Below, piece by piece: positions 8,976-17,707 of a DNA stretch of 64,000 nt. Position 1 is the first letter of the stretch; every line of letters begins with the position of its first letter. Position numbers and translations under genes: made by a program. Location of the stretch: positions 1 through 64,000 of the forward strand of contig JAJDUU010000016.1 of assembly GCA_022826485.1 (NCBI GenBank). Reading direction: 5' to 3'. The notes under the pieces are model-generated. The model was given only the letters and a program-made list of their open reading frames with translations. It searched no databases and was not told the origin of the DNA. The DNA is from Chloroflexota bacterium. Lineage in GTDB: Bacteria; Chloroflexota; UBA11872.

Positions 8976-11207
8976 ATGCAGCGGCGGCCCCAATCCGACG
9001 AGCGTCTCGAGCGCGACGACCGGTCGACTGACGGATTGAATCCGCAGCAGCGGACGGCGGTTGAGCACCTCCTCGGGCCGTTGCTCGTTTTTGCCGGCGC
9101 CGGGACCGGCAAGACGCGCGTCATCACGCATCGCGTGGCCAAGCTCATCGAGCACGGCGTGGCCCCGTGGCACATCCTCGCCGTCACCTTCACCAACAAG
9201 GCGGCGAACGAGATGCGCGAGCGCATCATCCAACTGGTTGGACCCGCGGCGGGCGGCGTCAACGTCGGCACGTTCCACAGCCAGAGTCTGCGGATCCTGC
9301 GTCGCGACTTTCACCGCATTGGCTGGGAGTCGGATTTCTCGATCTACGACGCCACGGACCAGCTGCGAGCGGTGAAGCAGGCCATGGCCGACCTCGACAT
9401 GCCGCTGACGACCGTCAGCCCGCAGGCCGTGCGCAATGAGATCTCCCGGGCGAAGGACGAGCTGGCGACGCCGCACGAATATGCGGAGCGCGCGGAGGGC
9501 TTCTTCCAGGAAACCACAGCCACCATCTATCACCGCTACCAGCGGATATTGCGCGATGCGCAGGCGGTGGACTTCGGCGACATGATTGCCTACGCCGTCC
9601 GCATATTGCGCGAGTCGCCCGAGGCGCGGACGGCGTACCACGACCGGTTCCGCTTCATCCTGGTCGACGAATACCAGGACACGAACCGCGCGCAGTACTA
9701 CATCATCCGCGAGCTCGCCGCCGGCCACGGCAACGTGTGCGTGGTGGGGGACGACGACCAGAGCATCTACTCGTGGCGAGGGGCCGACATCCGCAACATC
9801 CTGGAGTTCGAGCAGCAGTTTCCCGCCGCGTCGGTCGTTCGGCTGGAGCGCAACTATCGCTCGACGAAGCGCATTCTCGAGGCCGCGAACGAGGTGATCT
9901 CGAAGCTCGATAGACGCGCCCCCAAGACGCTGTGGACCGATCGGGATGCCGGCGACGCGTTGGGCCTCATCGAAGCGCTTGATGAGGAAGACGAGGCGCG
10001 CCAGGTTCTGGAGGTCGTTCGAAGGCTCAGCGCGGATCACCAGGTGCCTCGGCGGGATATCGCCATCATGTACCGCACGAACGCGCAATCGCGGGCGTTC
10101 GAGGAGCTGTTCGTGCGGCTGGGCGTTCCCTACCAGCTCGTCGGCGCCACGGAGTTCTACAACCGCAAGGAGGTGCGCGACGTTTTGGCCTACCTGCGCG
10201 CGGTTGCCAATCCGCGCGACCTGCTCAGCTTCGAGCGCATCGCCAACGTGCCTCGGCGCGGGATCGGCGCCACCACGTTGAAGAATCTCCGCGCGTGGGC
10301 CGAGCAAACGGGGCTGGCTCCGGGGGAGTTGGTGCGCTGGCTGGCCGAAAAGGCCGAGTCGCCGGATGCCGTGGAGCCGGAGGCGCCGCTGGCCGGCCGC
10401 GCGCGCCGGGCGCTGACCAAGCTGGGCCGGGTGATGCGCAAGCTCGACATGCTGGCCGCCGAGCTCCCGACGGGGAGCCTGATCAACGCGGTGGTGCAGG
10501 AGACCGGATATGACGACCTGCTGGACAACGACCCGGATCGTCCCGAAGAGCGCTGGGAGAACGTGGTGGAGCTGGCCGCCGCGGCGAGCAAGTACGACGA
10601 ATTCGATCCCCGCGAAGGCTTGCAGCGATTTCTCTATGAAGCGGCGCTCGTGTCCGAGGTCGACAACCTGGCGGAGCAATCCGAAGCAATCACCATGCTC
10701 ACCTACCACGCCGCGAAGGGGCTGGAGTTCGGCGTGGTGTTCATGACGGGAATGGAGGAGGAGCTGTTCCCCCACATCCGATCGCAGGACGACCCGGACC
10801 AGATGGAGGAAGAGCGACGCCTCGCCTACGTGGGCATCACCAGGGCAGAGGACCGGCTCTACTTGTCCTATGCGCGGTTTCGGTCCGGCTGGGGCACGCC
10901 GGTGCGCTTTCCGTCGCGGTTTCTCAACGACATCCCGCCGGAGCACCTGGTGTATGAGCGGCGCTTGACCGAGCAACCCGGCCTCCCGTCCGTCGCGTCG
11001 GCGACGTCCCAGGCTGAGCCGCAGACGCCGACGCCGACCGAGCGCACCTTTCGGGACGGCCAGAAGGTGCGGCACCGAGTGTTCGGCGACGGGCTGGTCG
11101 TGGCTGGGAAGATCACGCGCTTCGACGAAGAGGTGACGGTGATGTTCGACACGGCGGGCCTCAAGCACCTGGCGGTCAACATGGCCAACCTGGAGGCCCT
11201 CAACTGA
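8976..11207 (+). CDS. pcrA: UvrD/PcrA-type superfamily 1 DNA helicase
   Basis: This is a 743-residue 3'-5' DNA helicase for repair and replication-conflict removal. Motifs in order are: Q motif (LNPQQRTAVEHL), Walker A (FAGAGTGKTRVI), TFTNKAANEMRER, Walker B (LVDEYQDTN), GDDDQSIYSWRGAD, LERNYRST, the GLEFGVVFM motif V region and AYVGITRAEDRLYLSYA. The C-terminal PcrA-like Tudor fold is present (GQKVRHRVFGDGLVV). ATG at 8976 is chosen; TTG at 8970 is possible and no strong ribosome site is seen. The stop overlaps the start of the HAD phosphatase gene. Confidence 0.93.
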   Translation: MQRRPQSDERLERDDRSTDGLNPQQRTAVEHLLGPLLVFAGAGTGKTRVITHRVAKLIEHGVAPWHILAVTFTNKAANEMRERIIQLVGPAAGGVNVGTFHSQSLRILRRDFHRIGWESDFSIYDATDQLRAVKQAMADLDMPLTTVSPQAVRNEISRAKDELATPHEYAERAEGFFQETTATIYHRYQRILRDAQAVDFGDMIAYAVRILRESPEARTAYHDRFRFILVDEYQDTNRAQYYIIRELAAGHGNVCVVGDDDQSIYSWRGADIRNILEFEQQFPAASVVRLERNYRSTKRILEAANEVISKLDRRAPKTLWTDRDAGDALGLIEALDEEDEARQVLEVVRRLSADHQVPRRDIAIMYRTNAQSRAFEELFVRLGVPYQLVGATEFYNRKEVRDVLAYLRAVANPRDLLSFERIANVPRRGIGATTLKNLRAWAEQTGLAPGELVRWLAEKAESPDAVEPEAPLAGRARRALTKLGRVMRKLDMLAAELPTGSLINAVVQETGYDDLLDNDPDRPEERWENVVELAAAASKYDEFDPREGLQRFLYEAALVSEVDNLAEQSEAITMLTYHAAKGLEFGVVFMTGMEEELFPHIRSQDDPDQMEEERRLAYVGITRAEDRLYLSYARFRSGWGTPVRFPSRFLNDIPPEHLVYERRLTEQPGLPSVASATSQAEPQTPTPTERTFRDGQKVRHRVFGDGLVVAGKITRFDEEVTVMFDTAGLKHLAVNMANLEALN

Positions 11208-11878
11208 GCGGCGCCTACGCCGGGTGGTCTTTCATCTTCGATTTCGACGGCACGGTGAGCCCGGCGGACATGGGCCACGTCATCTTCGATGCGCTGGCGA
11301 CCCCGGAATGGCGCGTCATCGACGACCGCTGGATTCGGCGTGAAATCCCGACCAGCGTGCGGGCCCGCGCGCAGTTCGATCTGGTGGATCCCGATCTCGG
11401 GGCCATGCACCGGCTGATCGACGGGCAGGCGGTCGATCCGGCGTTTCCCGCGTTGGCGCGCGGCCTTCAGCGTGCCGGGGCCGACGTGCGCATCGCCAGC
11501 GACGGTTTCGGCTTCTACATCAGCCGCATGCTTGCGGCAGCCGGTCTGGCCGATCTGCCGGTGGACTCGAATCGCCTCGACGTGCGCGGCGGCGCCATCG
11601 TGCTCGACTTTCCGTACGAACAGGACGGCTGTGGGTACTGCGGCATGTGCAAGGCTCTGCCGGTGCGGCAGGCAAAGGCGCGGGGGCGGCGCGCCGTCTA
11701 CGTCGGCGACGGATACTCGGACCGATGTGCCGTTGGGGAGGCTGACGTGGTGTTTGCCAAGGACAGCCTGGCGGTCCACTGCGAGGCAAATGACATTCCC
11801 TACCACGCGTTCGAGAGTCTTGCCGACGTTCAGGACTGGGTGACACGCCAAACGCCGATCGGCGAAGGCTGCCGCTGA
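11204..11878 (+). CDS. MtnX-like HAD-IB phosphatase, apparent CTG start
   Basis: This 224-residue HAD hydrolase has the nucleophile motif FDFDGTVSP (Asp13, Asp15), motif II in IASDGFGFYI, a Cys cluster CGYCGMCK and motif III/IV VYVGDGYSDRCA. These features resemble MtnX-related phosphatases, which remove phosphate from small organic phosphates. The first ATG/GTG/TTG in frame (GTG 11255) lies after the nucleophile and would give a dead enzyme. CTG at 11204 overlaps the helicase stop (CTGA), and GGAGG at 11192-11196 is seven bases upstream, so I choose CTG. The DNA ligase follows after 1 nt. Substrate unknown; see findings for a DNA-end-processing hypothesis. Confidence 0.8.
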   Translation: MSGAYAGWSFIFDFDGTVSPADMGHVIFDALATPEWRVIDDRWIRREIPTSVRARAQFDLVDPDLGAMHRLIDGQAVDPAFPALARGLQRAGADVRIASDGFGFYISRMLAAAGLADLPVDSNRLDVRGGAIVLDFPYEQDGCGYCGMCKALPVRQAKARGRRAVYVGDGYSDRCAVGEADVVFAKDSLAVHCEANDIPYHAFESLADVQDWVTRQTPIGEGCR

Positions 11879-11879
11879 C

Positions 11880-13610
11880 ATGACCTTCCGCGAGCTTGCC
11901 GTCATCTTCGAGCGCCTGGACGAGATCTCCGCCCGGAACGCGATGATCGACATCCTGGCGGAGGTCTACGGCGCGGTTGGTCCGGAGGAAGCAGCGCAGG
12001 TGACCTACCTGATTCAGGGTCGATTGGTTCCCAAGTTCGTGGACCTCGAGTTCGGCGTGGCCGGTCGGCTCATGATCGAGGCGCTGGCGCAGGCATTCGA
12101 CCGTGAGCCCGCGGAAGTCGAAGCCGTGTCGCGTGAGACCGGCGATCTGGGCACGACGGCGGAGCGGCTGACGACTCACGAGGGTACCGATCTCTCGGTC
12201 GGCGAGGTGTTTGCGCGGCTGCGCGAGGTGGCCGAGGCCGAGGGCCCGGGCTCCCAGGAACGCAAGGTGCAGGGCATTGCCGCGATTCTCCGGGAGCTGG
12301 ACGCGCGCTCGAATCGCTACCTGCCCCGCGTTCCGTTGGGCCGCCTGCGGCTGGGTGTGGGCGACCCCACGGTGATGGACGCGCTCTCGGTCGCGAAGGT
12401 CGGCGACAAGTCCGAGCGCAAGGTGGTCGAGCGCGCCTACAACCTCACCAGCGACCTGGGACTGGTCGCGCACGACTATGTGGCCGAGGGTCGCGCCGCC
12501 ATGGAGGCCGTCGCCGTGCGGGTGGGGTATCCCGTGCGCATGGCTCAGGCCGAGCGCCTCTCCAGCGGCGCCGAGATTGTCGAGAAGATCGGGCGCGCGG
12601 CGGTCGAGGCTAAATACGACGGCTTCCGGGTGCAGATTCACCGCGATGGGTCGAGCGTGAGGATCTTCAGCCGCAACCTCGAAGATATGACGGGCATGTT
12701 TCCCGAGGTCACCGAATCCGTGCTGGCGCAGGTGCGCGCCGAGCAGGCGATCTTCGAGGGCGAGGCGATGGGCATCGATCCCGACAGCGGCGAGTTCCTG
12801 CCGTTTCAGGTCACCGTGTCGCGCAAGCGCAAGCACGGCATCGAGGAAGCGGCGGCCAAGATGCCCCTGACCGTGCAGGCGTTCGACGTGCTCTACGACG
12901 GCGACGACGTGACCACGCTCTCGTTCAGCGAGCGGCGGGATCGCCTCGAGGCGCTGATCGGGCCAGGTAGCGGCATCGTGGTGTCGAAGGTGATCGAAAC
13001 CGAGGATCCGGACGCCATCGATCGCTTCTTCGGCGTGCAGGTCGACGAGGGCCTGGAAGGCGTGCTGGCGAAACGGCTGGACGCGCCTTACGAGGCGGGC
13101 AAGCGCAACTTCAACTGGATCAAGCTCAAGCGCAGCTACTCGGCGGCGCTGAACGACACCCTCGACTGCGTGCTGATCGGCTATTGGCGCGGTCGCGGCA
13201 AACGCGCGGCCTGGGGCATCGGGGCGCTGCTGAGCGCAGTGTGGGACCCGGACAGTGAGACCTTCAAGACCATTGCGCGCATCGGCACCGGGTATTCGGA
13301 TGAGGAGTGGGTGCGCATTCGCGAGATGCTCGACGCGCACGCCGTGCCCGAGCAACCGGCGTCGGTTGACTCGCACGTGACGCCGGACGTGTGGAGCGCG
13401 CCCACCTATGTGGTGGAGGTGCTGGCCGACGAGATCACGCTCAGCCCCACGCACACCGCCGGACGGAGCGAGACCGAGCAGGGCATGGCGTTGCGCTTTC
13501 CGCGGGTGCTGAACTTCGTGCGCGATGACAAGGACCCCACCGACGCCACCACGGTCGCCGAGGCCCGGGCCATGTTCGAGCAGCAGACGGGGAAGGGCGG
13601 CGGGGGCTGA
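11880..13610 (+). CDS. lig: ATP-dependent DNA ligase (archaeal/eukaryotic ligase I type)
   Basis: The 576-residue enzyme seals DNA nicks using ATP. The N-terminal DNA-binding domain (about 1-210) has VTYLIQGRLVPKF. The adenylation motif AKYDGFRVQIH carries the nucleophile Lys245. Further motifs are FSRNLEDMT, FEGEAMGID, EGVLAKRLDAPY and NWIKLKRSY. A C-terminal OB fold follows. This differs from the NAD-dependent LigA that serves bacterial replication, so it is likely an auxiliary repair ligase. It starts 1 nt after the phosphatase stop and shares a transcription unit with the PcrA helicase. No Ku gene is nearby. Confidence 0.93.
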   Translation: MTFRELAVIFERLDEISARNAMIDILAEVYGAVGPEEAAQVTYLIQGRLVPKFVDLEFGVAGRLMIEALAQAFDREPAEVEAVSRETGDLGTTAERLTTHEGTDLSVGEVFARLREVAEAEGPGSQERKVQGIAAILRELDARSNRYLPRVPLGRLRLGVGDPTVMDALSVAKVGDKSERKVVERAYNLTSDLGLVAHDYVAEGRAAMEAVAVRVGYPVRMAQAERLSSGAEIVEKIGRAAVEAKYDGFRVQIHRDGSSVRIFSRNLEDMTGMFPEVTESVLAQVRAEQAIFEGEAMGIDPDSGEFLPFQVTVSRKRKHGIEEAAAKMPLTVQAFDVLYDGDDVTTLSFSERRDRLEALIGPGSGIVVSKVIETEDPDAIDRFFGVQVDEGLEGVLAKRLDAPYEAGKRNFNWIKLKRSYSAALNDTLDCVLIGYWRGRGKRAAWGIGALLSAVWDPDSETFKTIARIGTGYSDEEWVRIREMLDAHAVPEQPASVDSHVTPDVWSAPTYVVEVLADEITLSPTHTAGRSETEQGMALRFPRVLNFVRDDKDPTDATTVAEARAMFEQQTGKGGGG

Positions 13611-13664
13611 ATAGGGGCCGTGGCACTGGCCCGTTGATTCGAAACGCCGCACGGCAATTGACGA

Positions 13665-13746
13665 GTCATTCCGAACGTAGTGAGGAATCTAAGGGCGTTG
13701 TGCCTTGTCCGCGGCACCTTAGATTCCTCGCTCCGCTCGGAATGAC
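13665..13746. repeat. Imperfect inverted repeat, hairpin copy 1
   Basis: Arms of 30 bases at 13665-13694 and 13717-13746 match as inverted copies at 27 of 30 positions, around a 22-base loop. The arm reads GTCATTCCGAACGTAGTGAG and continues GAATCTAAGG. It lies between the convergent ligase and VOC genes. A related copy is at 33312-33392. It may act as a two-way terminator or be a REP-like element. Confidence 0.85.
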
Positions 13747-13793
13747 AGGACGGGGGCGCGAATGACCAGAAGGGGTCGCGAGAGCCGGGGTGG

Positions 13794-13813
13794 ATTCCCG
13801 CCTCCGCGGGAAT
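13794..13813. repeat. Short perfect hairpin
   Basis: ATTCCCGC and GCGGGAAT form a perfect 8-base stem with a 4-base loop, 47 bases after the larger hairpin and in the same convergent junction. There is no clear T run, so terminator function is uncertain. Confidence 0.5.
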
Positions 13814-13848
13814 GACGGAGCGGAGGCGACCCGCCGCTGGCCTACCGG

Positions 13849-14223
13849 CTACCGCTCCGCCGGCGTCGCCGGCTCGATTACGAGTGGGTGCTTGGGTTGG
13901 TAGATGCCGATCCAGGCGTCGCCGGGGACCTCAATCCTGGTTGCGATGCCCCACTCTTCTTCGTGGATCGGCTCGATCAGCCTGACGCCCTTGGCTTGCA
14001 GCCGGGCCACCGTGGCGTGAATGTCGTCGCAGAGCAGATGCAACTCGTGGTCGCGATCGCCGTCCTCCGGATGCAGGCCGACCTCGTTGGGCGGCAGCGC
14101 GAAGACGAGCCAGCCGTCGCCGGCGTTGACCCAGGGAAACTCGAGCACGTCGCGAAAGAACGCCCGCGCGGCCTCGGCATCCTTGGTGAAGATCAGTGAA
14201 TGGACCCCAATGAACATCCGCAT
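13849..14223 (-). CDS. VOC (glyoxalase/bleomycin-resistance fold) family protein
   Basis: The 124-residue protein has the paired beta-alpha-beta-beta-beta modules of the VOC superfamily: HSLIFTKDAEAARAFFRDVL, then GWLVFALPPNEVGLHP, and a second module with DIHATVARLQAKGVRLIEP ending in GDAWIGIYQPKHP. His and Glu residues at the expected metal-site places suggest a metal-dependent lyase or dioxygenase, but the substrate cannot be read. It is convergent with the DNA ligase gene and divergent from the SDR pair. Confidence 0.8.
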   Translation of the reverse strand: MRMFIGVHSLIFTKDAEAARAFFRDVLEFPWVNAGDGWLVFALPPNEVGLHPEDGDRDHELHLLCDDIHATVARLQAKGVRLIEPIHEEEWGIATRIEVPGDAWIGIYQPKHPLVIEPATPAER

Positions 14224-14336
14224 TTCTCCGAATCTTCCGACCTCGCGTCCATCTTGCCCGACGGCGGGGCGCCCGTCGGCGCGACCCGCGTGCGGTTCAA
14301 GCTAGGCTGGAGCCGCACGGGGTTGTGGAACGGCAG

Positions 14337-15101
14337 ATGTCTTTTTCAGACAGCTTGCGGCTCGACGGCCGCCGCGCGCTGGTCACCGGCGCCAGCCGTG
14401 GGATCGGGCGAGCCATCGCCGAGGCGTTCGCCGACGCGGGCGCGGACGTGGCGCTGGTCGCGCGAACCGTGACCGACCTCGAGACCGTGGCCGCCGCGGT
14501 CGAGTCGCGCGGGCGGCGCGCAGTGGTGCTGCCGCTGGACGTGCGCGACGTGGCGGCCGTCGAGGGCGCGGTCGCCAAGGCCGGCGAAGCGCTTGGAGGG
14601 CTCGACATCCTGGTGAACAACGCGGGGGTCTACTTCCACACCACCGTCGACGACCTGACGCCGGATCAGTTTCAACTCGTGCTGGACGTGAACCTGCGCG
14701 CCGCCGTGTTCGCCATGCAGGCGGCGCGACCGCTGATGCGGGCGTGCGGCGGCGGGGTGGTGATCAACATCAGCTCGGTCGCCGCGGACAAGGGCAGTCC
14801 CAATGTCTACGGCGCCAGCAAGGCGGCGCTGGAGAGCTTCACTCGCAGCGCCGATCGTGACTGGGCCACGGAGAACATCCGCTGCGTGGCGATCGCGCCG
14901 GGGATGATCGACACGGACATGGAGGCCGAGTTCCTGGCCGACCCGGCGCGCATCGATCCGATCATCGCCACCACCGCCCGCCGCCGCGTGGCCCAGCCCA
15001 TCGAGGTGGCAGCCGCGGCCGTGTTTCTAGCCTCCCAGGCGGCCGACTTCGTCAGCGGAACCGTGCTTGATGTGGACGGCGGCCGCAGCGCGCACTACTA
15101 G
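14337..15101 (+). CDS. Short-chain dehydrogenase/reductase (SDR), first of a tandem pair
   Basis: This 254-residue classical SDR uses NAD(P)H. It shows the cofactor motif TGASRGIGRA (about residues 16-25), NNAG, the catalytic Ser in NISSVAAD, and YGASK. It ends with SGTVLDVDGG, typical of FabG-like oxidoreductases. ATG at 14337 is preferred over GTG 14325, because family proteins begin about a dozen residues before the first strand. The next SDR starts 2 nt after its stop. Substrate unknown; sequence alone cannot separate sugar-acid, steroid-like or acyl substrates. Confidence 0.85.
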   Translation: MSFSDSLRLDGRRALVTGASRGIGRAIAEAFADAGADVALVARTVTDLETVAAAVESRGRRAVVLPLDVRDVAAVEGAVAKAGEALGGLDILVNNAGVYFHTTVDDLTPDQFQLVLDVNLRAAVFAMQAARPLMRACGGGVVINISSVAADKGSPNVYGASKAALESFTRSADRDWATENIRCVAIAPGMIDTDMEAEFLADPARIDPIIATTARRRVAQPIEVAAAAVFLASQAADFVSGTVLDVDGGRSAHY

Positions 15102-15103
15102 TC

Positions 15104-15859
15104 ATGCAGGACGCCTTCTCACTTGCCGGTCGCCGCGCGCTGATCACCGGCGCGAGCCGCGGCATCGGACGGGGCATTGCCCTGGCGTTCGCCGAGGCCG
15201 GCGCCGACGTAACGGTTGCGGCGACCGACTCCCAGAAGCTCGGCGATGTCGCCGCCGAGGCGCGGCGGCGTGGAGTCGCCGCACACGAGCTAACCGTTGA
15301 TCTCACGGACGTTGATGCGGTGCTGGACATGGTTGACCAATCCCACGCGGCGATGGGCGGGCCCGACGTGCTGGTCAATAACGCGGCTGTCCACGGTGGA
15401 GATGCCGGCAGCGACACTTCCATTGAGGAGTTCGAGCGCCTCGTGAACGTGAATCTGCGGGCGCCCGTCTTCGCCGCCCAGCGGGCGGGAGGGTATATGC
15501 GCGCGGCGGGCGGGGGCGTGATCATCAACATTGGCTCCACCGCCGCCGTGCGTGGCCTGGGGGTCTACGGCGCGGTGAAGGCCGGTCTCGAGTCGTTCAC
15601 GGCGGGTCTGGCCCGCGCGTGGGGACCCGACGGCATTCGCGTGGTGGCCATCCAGCCGGGTCTCATCAGCACCGACGCCACGGCGTCCCTGGAGCAGGAT
15701 CCCGAAAGACTCGAACGCTTCCTGAGCCAAACGCACTTGCGGCGCATCGGCCAACCACGCGACGTGGCGGGCGCGGCCGTCTTCCTGGCTTCGGACGCCG
15801 CCAGCTTCATCACGGGCGCCGTGCTTCCGGTCTCGGGTGGTCGCGTCTACAAGCTCTAG
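15104..15859 (+). CDS. Short-chain dehydrogenase/reductase (SDR), second of a tandem pair
   Basis: The 251-residue protein is a paralogue of the preceding gene. It has TGASRGIGRG, NNAAVHGG in place of the usual NNAG, the catalytic Ser in NIGSTAAVRG and YGAVK, and the C-terminal ITGAVLPVSGG. Both proteins share the order and spacing of all motifs and similar N and C termini, suggesting local duplication. The 2-nt gap implies co-translation, so the two may catalyse linked oxidation and reduction steps or form mixed oligomers (inference). Confidence 0.85.
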   Translation: MQDAFSLAGRRALITGASRGIGRGIALAFAEAGADVTVAATDSQKLGDVAAEARRRGVAAHELTVDLTDVDAVLDMVDQSHAAMGGPDVLVNNAAVHGGDAGSDTSIEEFERLVNVNLRAPVFAAQRAGGYMRAAGGGVIINIGSTAAVRGLGVYGAVKAGLESFTAGLARAWGPDGIRVVAIQPGLISTDATASLEQDPERLERFLSQTHLRRIGQPRDVAGAAVFLASDAASFITGAVLPVSGGRVYKL

Positions 15860-15907
15860 GCGGTCCAGCGCCTATAATTCGGCTCGGTTCGCCCCACCGA
15901 AAACCCC

Positions 15908-16198
15908 ATGATCGACCGCGAGCAAGTGGTGCACGTCGCGGCCCTGGCGCGACTGGCGCTCTCGGACGCTGAAATCGACCGCATGCAGGCCGACCTGCAG
16001 CAAATCCTGCAGGCGTTCGAGGCGCTCAACGCGCTCGACGTGTCCGACGTTGCGCCCACGGCACAGGTGATACCCCTGGCGACCGTGGAGCGGCCCGACA
16101 CAACCGAAGCGCCGCTCTCGCGCGACGACGTGATGCGCAACGCCCCGCGAGTCGAGCGGGACCAGATTCGCGTTCCCGCCGTGCTGACGGAGGATTAG
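15908..16198 (+). CDS. gatC: Aspartyl/glutamyl-tRNA amidotransferase subunit C
   Basis: The 96-residue protein starts IDREQVVHVAALARLALSD, the standard GatC N terminus, and ends with the usual extended segment (PLSRDDVMRNAPRVERD). GatC bridges and stabilises GatA and GatB of the enzyme that converts misacylated Glu-tRNA(Gln) or Asp-tRNA(Asn) to the correct amide form. It heads the operon gatC-gatA-gatB-gdh, with 39 nt to gatA. Confidence 0.95.
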   Translation: MIDREQVVHVAALARLALSDAEIDRMQADLQQILQAFEALNALDVSDVAPTAQVIPLATVERPDTTEAPLSRDDVMRNAPRVERDQIRVPAVLTED

Positions 16199-16237
16199 CC
16201 GGCGTGCCTGACGGGCCGGCGCGTTCGAGAGCCCTGC

Positions 16238-17707
16238 GTGCCTGACGACCTCTTTCGCCTCACCGTCACCGAGGCCGAGGGCGCGCTGTCAGCGGGCGAC
16301 ATCTCGTCCGTCGATCTCACCGGCAGCGTGCTGGACCGCATCGACGCAGTCGACGCGAGCACGGGCGCGTTCCTGCTGGTGACCGCCGAGGCGGCGCTGG
16401 AGCAGGCGCGGGAGGCGGATGCTCGGCGCTCGCGGGGCGACGCGGGTCCGCTGCTGGGCATTCCGCTGGCGATCAAGGACGTGCTCTGTACCGACGGCGT
16501 GGCGACCACCTGCGCTTCACGCATCCTGGAAGGCTTCGTGCCGCCCTACGACGCCACCGTCGTCGCGCGGCTCAAGGCTGCCGGCGCCGTGCTGGTCGGC
16601 AAGACCAACATGGACGAATTCGCCATGGGGTCGTCGAACGAGAACTCCGGCTATCACCCAGTGCGCAATCCATGGGACCTGTCGCGCGTGCCGGGCGGAT
16701 CGAGCGGCGGATCGGCGGCGGCGGTGGCGGCGGATGAGTGCCTGGCGGCGCTGGGCTCGGACACCGGCGGGAGCGTGCGGCAACCGGCGGCGCTGTGCGG
16801 CTGCGTGGGCTTGAAGCCGACCTACGGACGCGTGTCGCGGTACGGGCTGGTGGCCTTCGCGTCATCGCTCGACCAGGTCGGTCCGCTGACCAAATCGGTA
16901 CGCGACGCCGCCGTGCTGCTCTCAGCCATTTCCGGGCACGACTCGCGAGACGCCACGTCGCTGCCGGAGCCGGTGCCGGACTATGCCGCGGCGCTGGACG
17001 GATCGGTCGAGGGCCTGCGAATCGGCGTGGCGCCCGAGTACTTCGCGGAGGGCATCGACGCCGGTGTGGCCTCGGCGGTACGCAATGCGATTGAGCTCCT
17101 CGAGGCCAACGGCGCCGAGATTCGTGAGATCGCGCTGCCCCACACCGAGTACGCGTTGCCGGTCTACTACGTCATCGCCCCCTCGGAGGCCAGCGCAAAC
17201 CTGGCTCGCTACAACGGTGTGAAGTACGGCCTCTCGGACCCGCAGGCGGTTGACGTGGACGAGATGATGGCCACGGTGCGCGCGCGCGGCTTTGGCGCCG
17301 AGGTCAAGCGGCGCATCATGCTCGGGACGTTCGCGTTGTCCTCGGGCTACTACGACGCCTATTACCTGCGCGCCCAGAAGGTGCGCACCCTCATCAAGCA
17401 GGATTTCGACGCGGCCTTCGAGTCGGTGGACGTGATTGCCGCGCCGACCTCGCCCACGACGGCGTTCGAGCTTGGCGGGCGCACCGCCGATCCGCTGGCA
17501 ATGTATCGGGCCGACGTGCTCACCCTGCCGGCGTCGCTGGCCGGCCTGGCGGCCATCAGCGTGCCGTGCGGCTTCGTGGACGGATTGCCGGTGGGTCTTC
17601 AGCTCATGGCGCCGCCGCTGCAAGAAGCGCGCCTGCTGCGGGCAGCCGACGCCTACGAACGGCTCCGACCAGCGGCGCCGGCGCCGCGGCAGGCGGTCGA
17701 GGCATGA
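16238..17707 (+). CDS. gatA: Aspartyl/glutamyl-tRNA amidotransferase subunit A
   Basis: The 489-residue amidase-signature enzyme releases ammonia from glutamine for GatB. The Ser-cisSer-Lys site is visible: Lys in [11 protein letters not shown], the [13 protein letters not shown] loop, and the nucleophile Ser in [28 protein letters not shown] is diagnostic for GatA. It starts with GTG. The stop overlaps the gatB start by 4 nt (ATGA). Confidence 0.95.
   Translation: MPDDLFRLTVTEAEGALSAGDISSVDLTGSVLDRIDAVDASTGAFLLVTAEAALEQAREADARRSRGDAGPLLGIPLAIKDVLCTDGVATTCASRILEGFVPPYDATVVARLKAAGAVLVGKTNMDEFAMGSSNENSGYHPVRNPWDLSRVPGGSSGGSAAAVAADECLAALGSDTGGSVRQPAALCGCVGLKPTYGRVSRYGLVAFASSLDQVGPLTKSVRDAAVLLSAISGHDSRDATSLPEPVPDYAAALDGSVEGLRIGVAPEYFAEGIDAGVASAVRNAIELLEANGAEIREIALPHTEYALPVYYVIAPSEASANLARYNGVKYGLSDPQAVDVDEMMATVRARGFGAEVKRRIMLGTFALSSGYYDAYYLRAQKVRTLIKQDFDAAFESVDVIAAPTSPTTAFELGGRTADPLAMYRADVLTLPASLAGLAAISVPCGFVDGLPVGLQLMAPPLQEARLLRAADAYERLRPAAPAPRQAVEA

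Noticed and set aside
7893-11168. Very long minus-strand open frame (1091 codons) opposite the transglutaminase and helicase genes
   Set aside because: It is a shadow of GC-rich codon bias: Arg/His/Ala/Gly-rich with no domain motif, while the plus strand encodes complete, motif-rich proteins.
11520-13652. Minus-strand open frame of 710 codons opposite the DNA ligase
   Set aside because: Low-complexity His/Arg/Leu composition without motifs; the ligase on the other strand is complete.
17566-17703. In-frame extension of gatB into gatA
   Set aside because: GatB proteins start at the [10 protein letters not shown] region and ATG 17704 overlaps the gatA stop in standard ATGA fashion.
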